DNA from: Candidatus Njordarchaeum guaymasense
Lineage (GTDB): Archaea; Asgardarchaeota; Njordarchaeia; Njordarchaeales; Njordarchaeaceae
DNA length: 22,283 bases
Direction of reading: 5' to 3'
Assembly: GCA_030587605.1 (NCBI GenBank)
Contig: JAUQYT010000307.1
Span: 1 to 22,283, forward strand
Part shown: piece after piece, positions 8,456-14,761 of the stretch
Layout of the letters: each line of letters begins with the position of its first letter
Position numbering within the stretch: position 1 is the stretch's first letter
The notes under the pieces: generated by a model
Seen by the model: the letters and a program-made list of their open reading frames with translations, nothing else
What the model was told of the DNA's origin: nothing
Database searches by the model: none
Translations under genes and position numbers: made by a program

Positions 8456-8821
8456 TTACTTCTTTGCTTTCTTGGCTGGCTTCGCTTTCTTCTTCTCTTT
8501 CCCTTTGGCCTCTTCTTCCTTCTCAAGTTCCTCGAATGGAACGGGCGGTGGTGTCGTGAACATGGTCCAACCAATCCACATGGCAATTATGAGTATCAAG
8601 AACATGGCTAACCATAATGGTACCGCCAAGAACCAGTACCACATTGGCACGTGGAGAAGCTCACCTGGTGTGAGACCATATTCTACGTTCGGGAACCAGC
8701 TCAAGAAGGATGGCCAACCGTGACCGAAGAACGGTACGATCAAGACATTCCAAGTGTAGTAGATGAGTACTAGCAGTCCAAAGATGAAGAGGAGAAATCC
8801 TATCGCTTTGTCTTTAGCCAT
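8456..8821 (-). CDS. Two-helix membrane protein with lysine-rich tail, function unknown
   Basis: I do not recognise this 121-residue protein. It shows two long hydrophobic segments (about residues 7-33 and 60-90), the first followed by an aromatic, glycine- and proline-containing loop of about 25 residues. It ends in a highly charged tail of E and K repeats (about 98-121) with a KKAKPAKKAKK finish. The tail would sit in the cytoplasm and could bind nucleic acid or acidic protein. The start ATG has GGGTGATG just upstream, and the promoter shares a TATA box region (8899-8907) with the divergent regulator gene. Neighbours give no pathway. Confidence 0.75.
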   Translation of the reverse strand: MAKDKAIGFLLFIFGLLVLIYYTWNVLIVPFFGHGWPSFLSWFPNVEYGLTPGELLHVPMWYWFLAVPLWLAMFLILIIAMWIGWTMFTTPPPVPFEELEKEEEAKGKEKKKAKPAKKAKK

Positions 8822-8898
8822 TTTTCATCACCCTTCTCTGTCGTTACAGTTCATACTCCCAAGTTGTTTTTTTGTCTTGTCTCTCTTGAGACTCATCA

Positions 8899-8907
8899 CT
8901 ATATAAG
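8899..8907. promoter_or_regulatory. Shared near-palindromic TATA box of a divergent gene pair
   Basis: CTATATAAG reads as a plausible TATA box on both strands. It lies about 70 bases before each of two divergent genes: the small membrane protein (start 8821) and the RHH/UPF0175 regulator (start 8971). Predicted leaders are about 45-55 bases in each direction. Expression of the two may be mutually exclusive or co-regulated. Confidence 0.55.
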
Positions 8908-8941
8908 TCTTTAGCTCACCAATAAGCATATTAGACGGTGA

Positions 8942-8957
8942 GGCCACAATTGTGGTC
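8942..8957. promoter_or_regulatory. Palindrome upstream of the RHH/UPF0175 gene, candidate operator
   Basis: CCACAATTGTGG (8944-8955) is a perfect 12-base palindrome, extending to an imperfect 16 bases. It lies 15 bases before the ATG at 8971 and downstream of the predicted transcription start. A protein bound here would block elongation or translation of the regulator gene. An RHH dimer encoded by that gene is the obvious candidate, but this is inferred from position only. Confidence 0.45.
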
Positions 8958-8970
8958 AAGGTGTTGAAAG

Positions 8971-9291
8971 ATGCCCGATGGTGCAATCGTTAAGTCGCGT
9001 TTCCCTCTCCCTCTTCTGAAGGTGGTTGACGCTACGGCTGAGGGGCTTGGGATTAGTAGAGCTCAAGCAATAAAGTTCCTCACAATACTTGGAGTCAGAC
9101 TATACAACATTGGTTTAACGGATCGAGCATTAAGACTGTATGAGGATGGAAAGGTTCCACTTAACAAGGCAGCAGAGATCGCTGGCCTGCCTGTCGAATC
9201 GTTCGTCTACATCGCCTCAGGCAGGGGATTAAGATCGAACATAAGGGAGAGTATAAAGGGTCTTATCGAGGCATTAAAAACGGAGCGGTAG
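8971..9291 (+). CDS. Ribbon-helix-helix / UPF0175-type small regulator
   Basis: This is a 106-residue protein. Residues about 5-45 have the strand-helix-helix pattern of RHH DNA-binding proteins (KSRFPLPLLKVV, then GISRAQAIKFLTILG). Residues about 50-80 (RALRLYEDGKVPLNKAAEIAGLPVESF) match the UPF0175 family, whose members are antitoxin-like. No PIN-domain or other toxin gene is adjacent: the next gene converges from the right and ends six bases away. It is therefore better called an orphan regulator than half of a toxin-antitoxin pair. The ATG follows AAGGTG by a few bases. A palindrome directly upstream suggests autoregulation. Confidence 0.75.
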   Translation: MPDGAIVKSRFPLPLLKVVDATAEGLGISRAQAIKFLTILGVRLYNIGLTDRALRLYEDGKVPLNKAAEIAGLPVESFVYIASGRGLRSNIRESIKGLIEALKTER

Positions 9292-9297
9292 CCGACC

Positions 9298-9708
9298 TCA
9301 TTTCTTCTTCGTTTGGATGACCTTCTTCGCTTCGTCTTCTAACTTGAGCAGGATTTCCGCCGTTCTATTAACCTCGTTCATCAAGATTCCAATTTTGGCA
9401 TCACGTCTAGCGAGCAATGTGATTACATTGCGTTCTCCTGCTTTTCCGATCACTATGTAGCCATTCTGGCACTTAACAAAGACCTGTTCGACTGCGCCGC
9501 GTTGTAGCATGTCGACACAGAGTTTTCCTAGATTGAGTAGAGTCGCGGTCATCGCTGCAACCATGTCGGACGACGAGTCAGCGTGAAGAGCATTGGCAAT
9601 CATCATGCCTTCATAGCTTACTAGTGCTGCTCCTTCTATATCAGCGGTGTGGGCTGTGACCTCTTTTAGCTTGTCTTTGATCCTCTCTGGGTCCAGTGTC
9701 GAGCTCAT
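9298..9708 (-). CDS. Roadblock/LC7-domain protein
   Basis: This 136-residue protein is almost entirely a Roadblock/LC7 fold: a first helix (DPERIKDKLKEV), strands around IEGAALVSYEGMMIANAL, the long central helix SDMVAAMTATLLNLGKLC, strands QVFVKCQNGYIVIG and NVITLLAR, and a C-terminal helix. Such proteins dimerise and regulate small Ras-like GTPases (MglB type); no GTPase is encoded next door. The frame is open to a TTG at 9744. The ATG at 9708 has GGAGTG at 9718-9723 with nine bases of spacing and begins right at the domain, so I chose it. A TATA-like TGTTATTTAGC lies at about 9823-9834. Confidence 0.82.
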   Translation of the reverse strand: MSSTLDPERIKDKLKEVTAHTADIEGAALVSYEGMMIANALHADSSSDMVAAMTATLLNLGKLCVDMLQRGAVEQVFVKCQNGYIVIGKAGERNVITLLARRDAKIGILMNEVNRTAEILLKLEDEAKKVIQTKKK

Positions 9709-9943
9709 GCATCTTCCCACTCCGCGCGTCATTCCAGAAGCCAATACGGGGCAGAGTAGCCATTTGTAGAACTAGGTATGACTCCATTAGCGGGTTGCCA
9801 TCATTAATTAACTCCAGTCGCGGCTAAATAACATTTCTCTTTTTTCGGTTCTCTACGTCATAATCTCATGACTAGTTGTTCACCTCGCAATAGTCACTCG
9901 ACAGACTGTCTTCCCATGTCAGCAGGTTAACAATTTACTAGCT

Positions 9944-10393
9944 TTGCGCGTCAACACTTCGGACACTTGTCTGCCGGGAGAGTTATATGAGTTGATATTG
10001 GAGAAGGAAAGCTTCATCGTCGCCGAAGCTGCTGGTGTACCGATCCACGCACATGAGGGCATAAAATCTGTCTCCTTCACAAACAGCCCTTACTATGCAC
10101 ACATGCATCTCGGTGCTATCGACCTCTATCCAAGAGAACCTGATGGCGTTGTTCTGAGTCCTGTGAAGGGACATGTTACTGGTGTTCGGGAGGTCAAGGC
10201 TCCTCGCCCCAAGTATTTCGAGCCTCGCGAAGAGGAGAAACTCCTCTTAATTGCGAACAACTCAGAGTCAGTAACGAAAATACTACATCTAGGACCGACT
10301 GTGAGTGTCGGGGATCTTGTCGAGGTTTCAGACCCCATAGGAGAATACGTTAAGAGTGGTTTCTTCAACTCTTGGACGAGCGAGTCATTTTAG
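9944..10393 (+). CDS. M23-peptidase-like (lipoyl/hybrid-motif fold) protein, probably truncated
   Basis: This protein of up to 149 residues resembles the LytM/M23 fold. HMHLGAIDLYP corresponds to the H-x-x-x-D metal-site strand, SPVKGHVTGV is the usual 'A.dG.V' strand, and KILHLGPTVSVGDLVEVSDPIGEYV is the 'HvG..v.vGd.V..Gd.IG' hairpin. M23 proteins normally continue with a strand carrying an HxH motif. Here the protein ends immediately after GFFNSWTSESF, so the second half of the metal site is missing. The next gene, 34 bases on, encodes a homing endonuclease, which suggests insertion into the 3' end. The TTG at 9944 lacks a ribosome-binding site; a TTG at 9992 preceded by GGGAGAG is an alternative. 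It is probably not an active peptidase. Confidence 0.6.
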   Translation: MRVNTSDTCLPGELYELILEKESFIVAEAAGVPIHAHEGIKSVSFTNSPYYAHMHLGAIDLYPREPDGVVLSPVKGHVTGVREVKAPRPKYFEPREEEKLLLIANNSESVTKILHLGPTVSVGDLVEVSDPIGEYVKSGFFNSWTSESF

Positions 10394-10427
10394 AGGGGTA
10401 AGAGGTAAGATGTATAATTAGGAGAGG

Positions 10428-11213
10428 GTGGTTACGAAACCGAACCCGTTGATGAACATTGGCGCACTAACTCAAGAGGAGGGCAGCTATCTTCTGGGAC
10501 TATATTCGGCGGATGGTTCCTTGCCTAAGAGCAGCAAGAGGTCATACATAGTTGTCTTTGCATTTCAGGGGAACGAGGGTGAGATAGTGGACAGGGTTGT
10601 TGAACTGTTTAGGCGAGCCAACTTGAAGCCTTACGTGCATCGTCGTAACAATTATATTGTTGCCTACTCGATTTCCACCAATCTAAACAAGTTTTTCCCG
10701 AGCAAGAAGGCTCTCTTAAGGAATAAGGAGACGAGGATGAAGTTTTTCCAGGACAATAACCTGCTGCTTAGTTTGGAGAGCCGTCTTGCGTTTTGTGCAG
10801 GTCTCTTAGATGGAGATGGGAGTTGTAAAGCCTACCAGTATGAAAGAGAAAAGAAGAGTCGCTTTAAGTCTATCTCCATTCAATGGCATTTCAGTCAACA
10901 CAAGTATCCTTTTCTGATCCCGTTGTTTCAGGAGTTAGTAGAGTTCCTTGTTTTGATGGATAGAGAGGTTATAGAGAGAGTCAAGAGGGACAGAGGGATG
11001 AGACTTCAAGATGCCCCCAAGATGTTGCGCCTCTCACGCAAGGCGTTGGACACGTATTATCGGCGTGGGAGACTTCGAGCTACGCTTGTAGATGAGGGAT
11101 TCGGCAAGTGCTTGGTGATACCGAGAGAAGAGGTTGAGGAGCTCAAGAAGGTTCATCAGCCAAGAAAAGGGGTGAAGGAGGAAGAGAGGGGTGACAAGGA
11201 GGATGGTGAGTGA
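10428..11213 (+). CDS. Free-standing LAGLIDADG homing endonuclease with C-terminal HTH
   Basis: This 261-residue protein cuts DNA at a long recognition site if active. Two LAGLIDADG motifs are present: YLLGLYSADGS (residues 21-31) and AFCAGLLDGDGSC (121-133), both with the catalytic Asp. They are about 100 residues apart, as in monomeric two-repeat enzymes. No intein splicing residues (Cys1, HN) are present, so it is not an intein. Residues about 190-236 look like an excisionase/MerR-type helix-turn-helix (MLRLSRKALDTYYRRGRLRAT), followed by a charged tail. The GTG start is close to a GGAGAGG site; ATG 10452 is an alternative. It sits directly behind the truncated M23-like gene and ahead of a small ORF. 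Confidence 0.85.
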   Translation: MVTKPNPLMNIGALTQEEGSYLLGLYSADGSLPKSSKRSYIVVFAFQGNEGEIVDRVVELFRRANLKPYVHRRNNYIVAYSISTNLNKFFPSKKALLRNKETRMKFFQDNNLLLSLESRLAFCAGLLDGDGSCKAYQYEREKKSRFKSISIQWHFSQHKYPFLIPLFQELVEFLVLMDREVIERVKRDRGMRLQDAPKMLRLSRKALDTYYRRGRLRATLVDEGFGKCLVIPREEVEELKKVHQPRKGVKEEERGDKEDGE

Positions 11214-11383
11214 TGGTGGGAGCGCTCTTGGGGAGGCAGAGACCGTTCAATGAGGAACGCATACGAACCCCTTCCTTGGATTCGACGTTGCTGAAGATTG
11301 TCCCTCATCGACCATTCAATAAAGACGAGTTGCCTCTGAGAAGAAACAAAGAGGTTATATCAGTGAGTTGTAGCGCCAGCTAA
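11213..11383 (+). CDS. Small ORF (56 codons) with strong ribosome-binding site, unknown
   Basis: This short frame begins with ATG at 11213, which overlaps the stop of the homing endonuclease (TGATG). It has AAGGAGGAT at 11196-11204, eight bases upstream, one of the best ribosome-binding sites in the window. The product is basic and hydrophilic with two similar internal segments, RQRPFNEER and HRPFNKDE, 22 residues apart, and no hydrophobic core I can recognise. It could be a genuine small protein, a remnant of the 3' part of the interrupted upstream gene, or chance. The translational coupling favours expression, but I assign no function. Confidence 0.4.
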   Translation: MVGALLGRQRPFNEERIRTPSLDSTLLKIVPHRPFNKDELPLRRNKEVISVSCSAS

Positions 11384-11404
11384 ATGAGTTGAGCCATCAG
11401 TTAA

Positions 11405-11420
11405 AACGAAACATATATGT
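11405..11420 (+). promoter_or_regulatory. Archaeal BRE/TATA promoter before the folded region
   Basis: AACGAAACATATATGT combines a purine-rich BRE-like half (ACGAAAC) with a TATA box (ATATATG). The TATA centre is about 26 bases before 11441, which is where the long inverted repeat begins. No sizable ORF starts downstream on this strand, so the likely product is an RNA. Confidence 0.5.
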
Positions 11421-11442
11421 AGTGAGCCATCTCCACTAGATT

Positions 11443-11557
11443 TAGCCACCAGGAAGTGGAGAGGTCTACCATTAATCCCCCTCCCCCCTCCTCAACTGCA
11501 AGAAGAAGTACGTAACTTCTTTTTCTGGTAGACCTAACATACATTCCTTGGTGGCTA
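11443..11557 (+). ncRNA. Candidate structured small RNA with C-rich loop
   Basis: An imperfect long-range stem closes this stretch. 11443-11455 pairs with 11544-11557 (13 pairs, one bulge; TAGCCACC/GGTGGCTA outermost). After a 6x8 internal loop, 11462-11470 pairs with 11527-11535 (AGGTCTACC/GGTAGACCT). The 56-base interior holds a pyrimidine run CCCCCTCCCCCCTCCTC (11477-11493) that should be single stranded, and a second hairpin of about ten pairs at 11500-11524 (arms AAGAAGT/ACTTCTT). A strong TATA box stands 26 bases upstream. The C-rich run is complementary to GGAGG ribosome-binding sites, so an antisense regulatory RNA is one possibility. A MITE-like repeat or a bidirectional terminator between converging genes is the alternative. 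I do not recognise a known RNA family. Confidence 0.5.
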
Positions 11558-11588
11558 CTACTTGTTCAGCTCCGTTCTGACAAGTGTT

Positions 11589-12383
11589 TCATGGTGACAT
11601 TCTGCGTGATGTGATTACTTCTCCGAGTGCTCCAGCTGCGCCACCCGCAGCTATGTGATATGTGAAGAGAGTTGGCAGGAAAGCGCGAAACAGGTAGCCC
11701 CAAGGTAGTGTTGTCTCGTCGATGGCTAGCCCTTGGTCTAGGAGCCACTGCCCGTACATTAGCGTGGATATTACGAGGATTACTAGTGTCAAGATTGCTG
11801 CGATTAGACCGCCTGCTATGAAGCCCTCGTCAAGCCTTACATAGTGTAACTTTCTCTGCCCAATAATCATGAATTCTCCAGATCTTCTACCGTGGAAGTA
11901 CTGGGCGACAACCCCGGCTACCAACCCACCCATTACTGGGAAAGCTATGGTGAGTAGGTCTGGGAATGTGCATACTGAGGAGATTAGGTAGTAGAGGAAT
12001 ACGAAGAAAGGTCCATTCGATTTGATGGATTGCATATCTGAGTAGCTGATCAGGTTCAGTACTGTCTGATACGGTCCCAGACCAGTGGGGGACAGGCTGT
12101 CGGCTCTGAGCGAGAACTCCAGTGGAGCCAGAAACACCAAAGCAACGAAGAAGACAAGCCAACCGGCAAGACCTCCTATGATTGCGGCTTTAATGTTGAG
12201 CTTTCTCTTTCGGTTGACTTTGGATGTTGGAGATAGTCCTTCGATGTCATAGAAAAGTGCCAATAGTTGCGGGATGTAGTCTTCGATAGTTATCTGTCCC
12301 GAGTCTAGTTTCTCTTCTAGCGCCTTTATTCTTGTGTCAATATCTTTGATCTTCTTGTCTATCTCGGGCGGGTTTTCTCCCAT
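11589..12383 (-). CDS. Multi-helix membrane protein with N-terminal coiled coil, unknown
   Basis: I do not recognise this 264-residue protein. Residues 1-50 are charged and helical (IDKKIKDIDTRIKALEEKL), a likely short coiled coil resembling the zinc-less 'SHOCT-like' linkers seen in some membrane proteins. About four to five hydrophobic segments follow (about 68-90, 125-145, 150-165, 190-212, 230-252), several glycine-rich (GGLAGWLVFF, GGLVAGVV, AAGGAAGALG). ATG 12383 has AAGGAG about ten bases upstream. It lies 49 bases downstream of the HPr-kinase-like gene on the same strand and is probably co-transcribed with it. Transporter, channel or stress membrane protein are all possible. Confidence 0.75.
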   Translation of the reverse strand: MGENPPEIDKKIKDIDTRIKALEEKLDSGQITIEDYIPQLLALFYDIEGLSPTSKVNRKRKLNIKAAIIGGLAGWLVFFVALVFLAPLEFSLRADSLSPTGLGPYQTVLNLISYSDMQSIKSNGPFFVFLYYLISSVCTFPDLLTIAFPVMGGLVAGVVAQYFHGRRSGEFMIIGQRKLHYVRLDEGFIAGGLIAAILTLVILVISTLMYGQWLLDQGLAIDETTLPWGYLFRAFLPTLFTYHIAAGGAAGALGEVITSRRMSP

Positions 12384-12432
12384 CGATGAATACGCTCCTT
12401 CTCCAGAAGGATTCTTTAGTCAATCCATTTGA

Positions 12433-13401
12433 TCAGGCTGTTGTGCTCACGATTTCCTGTATCTTTTTATGTGTTTCTAAGGGAGGTTTGACTGTGTTCA
12501 CCAAATACGTAGTCACTTTGCTCAAGTATTTTCTGAAGAATTCTTTCCTTAGTTCAAGTTTTCTTTCGTCTCTGATAAGCTGATGTGGGTTACAGAAGTC
12601 GTGGTCGATCAGGTACTCTAATGCTTGGTCAGGGGTCATTTTGGCAACGGTAGCGGGATCCTTCGGATCTCTTTCAAGTAGAATCACTTTCTTCATAGTT
12701 GTCTCTGTCCTTACTCGTCCCTTTCCGACTACCCATCTGAGGTTTACGACGGCGCGGTTTTTGCTGTCAAAGTGAGCTTTCTCGACAAGTTGCCTGTATT
12801 CAGACCAGATATCCCCAATGTCAATACGGATGTAGAAGTTCTTTTCACTTCCAAATGCTACTGCATCGTCGCCCATTAGGCGGACGAAATACCAGTCGTC
12901 GCTTATGAGTCTCGCGTCGGGTCTTCTAAGTAAACCGTATGAGTGAGTACTCTTTCCCGTATTTGGTGGCGCTATGATGGATACCCCAATGCCGTTGACG
13001 TCAACGGCCGCCCCATGAACATGGTATATTTGGTGTTCATCCTCCAATATATCGCCAGCAACAGCTAATGCCAATGACTTTGTCCAACCATAGTAATCGC
13101 AATTGAACAAGAACAACGTCTTCGTAAAGGCATCATAGTGGACATGCATCCCGTCTAAGCTCGGATCATCAAAGACATACAGCCGTCCGTGGGATCGTAT
13201 AGATTGACTCATAAAGTAAAAGTTGTCCTGCCATCTCTCCTTTGTATCTTCGCTGTCAGTGAGCAGCTTTATGCAGCACCCGTAGATGTCCGCTTTGTTC
13301 TCGAAGAGAACTCGCTCTCCATACTTCTCTATCAACCTATCTCGTTCGTCTATGTCGATCAACTTCACAACATATGACAAGGATCGGTTTACAACCCCCA
13401 A
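12433..13401 (-). CDS. HPr kinase-like P-loop protein
   Basis: This 322-residue protein has a C-terminal nucleotide-binding fold like HPr kinase/PEP carboxykinase. The pattern is VHGAAVDVNGIGVSIIAPPNTGKST (split here as HVHGAAV at 127-133 and Walker A APPNTGKST at 144-152), then LISDDW at 165-170, the acidic pair that coordinates Mg2+ and the acceptor in HprK. The phosphotransferase HPr is normally absent from archaea and none is encoded here, so the target is unknown. The N-terminal 110 residues are unfamiliar. The start is TTG 13401 with a weak AGGA; a TATA-like AGATTTATC at about 13437-13445 predicts a very short leader. It is upstream of a membrane-protein gene in the same direction. Confidence 0.75.
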   Translation of the reverse strand: MGVVNRSLSYVVKLIDIDERDRLIEKYGERVLFENKADIYGCCIKLLTDSEDTKERWQDNFYFMSQSIRSHGRLYVFDDPSLDGMHVHYDAFTKTLFLFNCDYYGWTKSLALAVAGDILEDEHQIYHVHGAAVDVNGIGVSIIAPPNTGKSTHSYGLLRRPDARLISDDWYFVRLMGDDAVAFGSEKNFYIRIDIGDIWSEYRQLVEKAHFDSKNRAVVNLRWVVGKGRVRTETTMKKVILLERDPKDPATVAKMTPDQALEYLIDHDFCNPHQLIRDERKLELRKEFFRKYLSKVTTYLVNTVKPPLETHKKIQEIVSTTA

Positions 13402-13506
13402 TTGATTTCCTAGAGACTAACATCGTAGGGGAGCTTGATAAATCTGTTTGTCGATTAATGCAAACTACTGTATCGGTCTGCTATTGAGATCTGCAAATAT
13501 GCAATA

Positions 13507-14232
13507 TTATAAGTGAACTACTCTACCGTGAGATGGTAGGGCTTCCAAGTGACAGACCTGGTTTTGGGCTGGTTCACAGGCAGCCCCGTCCAAGGGCATG
13601 TAGCCCAAGAGCCTCTCAGCTTTCTTACCAATGTTTATTGCCGCGTTAAGATCTGCATTGTACTCTCCGCACACATCGCAATTGAATCGTCCTTGAGAGA
13701 ACTTGCCTTCACGCGTCTTTCTTTCTCCCTGATTATTGCAGACATGACACGTTGTCGAAGTGTATGCTTCACTAACTGTCACTACCGGGATGCCTCTCAT
13801 CATTGCCTTGTACTCAATCATTCTTGAGAGGCAATAATAGGACATGTTGTTTACTATTCTGTTTAACCGTCTACCTTTACCTCTGGTTCTCTGTCTTATT
13901 CCTTTCAGGTCTCCTACAACTATTGCTGAATCTGCGGATTCAGCGATATCAACGATTTCCTTACTAACCTTGTGGAGGATGGCGTTAACGCAGCGTTTCT
14001 CCTTTTTACCAATTCGCTTGACGACTTTAGTGAGGCCTCTCTCTTGAAGTCTTTTGCGGAGCCATGCGAAGTGCCTTCTGATCCCTCTTATCTCTCTGCC
14101 GTAGAATCTGGCTTTCACAACGTTTCTGTCCTGCAAGAGCACCGCAGTTGCAGCGAAACGCTCGCCCAGATCAACAGCGAGAATAGAAGAACAACTGCGC
14201 ACTGGGGGCTCTGAAAATTCGAGTGTAAGCAT
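13507..14232 (-). pseudogene. tnpB: tnpB, 3' part (RuvC and zinc-ribbon domains) after in-frame TGA
   Basis: This 241-residue frame holds the RuvC nuclease domain of an IS200/IS605-family TnpB. RuvC-I is LAVDLGE (Asp21), the RuvC-II region is IVVGDLKGIR, the zinc ribbon has Cys162, 165, 185 and 188 (CHVC...CDVC), and RuvC-III is NADLNAAINIG (Asp194). The usual catalytic Glu of RuvC-II is Gly107 here. This part is in the same frame as the upstream 5' part, separated by a TGA at 14242-14244 and three sense codons. It could be translated alone from ATG 14232, but would lack the guide-binding N-terminus. No tnpA is nearby. It is most likely a decaying, inactive element. Confidence 0.85.
13523..13539 (-). 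other. Hairpin at the 3' end of tnpB, possible element end / omega-RNA part
   Basis: CTACC and GGTAG, separated by seven bases, form a hairpin overlapping the last codons of tnpB (stop at 13507). In IS200/IS605 elements the right end and the guide (omega) RNA scaffold overlap the tnpB 3' end, so this could be a remnant of that structure. The exact element boundary and guide cannot be set from one copy. Confidence 0.35.
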
Positions 14233-14241
14233 TGCAGCATA

Positions 14242-14601
14242 TCACCCGTTGCCTCTCCTGACTATCTTGCTTTCGCAGAACCTTGACTTGGAAATGGGAA
14301 GGTTTCTGTGCATCTTGATTGGAACCCTGATGCCACCATAGACGCCGCAAACTGGAACCTTAAGAAACCAGAAGGATTTGGATTTCTTAAGGTTGATTAA
14401 ATCGTTCCTTAGAGAAAGAGGATACTCCTTCTGTTTTTTGGTTTTCTTGTAGTATCTCAAGGCTTGCTGCTTATTCGCTGAGTATAGGGCCACTTGTCTG
14501 TTGACTTTTAGAAATTCTTGGAGATTATTGTATTCTCTGTCTAGGAGTTCTCGCTTTCGTCTGGTCAGTTTGACAATGCCGCATTGAATCGTAAGCCTCA
14601 T
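14242..14601 (-). pseudogene. tnpB: tnpB, 5' part (N-terminal domain), ends at premature TGA
   Basis: This is the first 119 residues of the same TnpB: MRLTIQCGIVKLT opening, helical segment RELLDREYNNLQEFLKVNR, LRNDLINLKKSK, and the strand region RVPIKMHRN leading to ESKIVRRGNG. The next codons after TGA read YAAMLTLEF in frame, so a TGG to TGA change (Trp before Tyr) is the simplest explanation. The ATG at 14601 lies 26 bases from a TATA box at 14624-14635, so translation is probably leaderless. Full length would be about 365 residues, near the low end for TnpB. Confidence 0.8.
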
Positions 14602-14623
14602 ACCTAATTACTTTCGTATAATG

Positions 14624-14635
14624 CTTTATATACAT
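14624..14635 (-). promoter_or_regulatory. TATA box of tnpB
   Basis: On the minus strand TGTATATAAAGC is a strong archaeal TATA box. It is centred about 27 bases before the ATG at 14601, predicting a leaderless tnpB message. Confidence 0.5.
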
Positions 14636-14700
14636 CCGTTTGGCCTTCAACCTGAAGTCTGGGATTCGCCAACACAACGAAGATAAGGCTTGGGAATTCA

Positions 14701-14710
14701 AGTATATATT
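14701..14710 (+). promoter_or_regulatory. TATA box of coaBC
   Basis: AGTATATATT is preceded by the purine-rich GGGAATTCA. It predicts a start near 14732 and a leader of about 20-30 bases for coaBC. Confidence 0.5.
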
Positions 14711-14761
14711 ATGTTATTCAGGGCGGCTGTCTTTGCGTAGAGTTGGGAAGTGAATGTAAGT

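Noticed and set aside
8242..8559. 105-codon plus-strand frame after the MFS gene
   Set aside because: It overlaps the end of the MFS gene and runs antisense to the small membrane protein; its composition follows those genes.
8971..9708. Toxin-antitoxin pair made of the UPF0175 gene and the next gene
   Set aside because: The next gene is a convergent Roadblock protein, not a PIN or other toxin.
11390..11431. Nine-base direct repeat TGAGCCATC, 33 bases apart
   Set aside because: Only two short copies with no matching spacer; could be chance and does not make a CRISPR array.
14640..14690. Sequence resembling a tRNA T-loop (GGCGAATCCC on the minus strand)
   Set aside because: No acceptor, D or anticodon stem could be folded around it.
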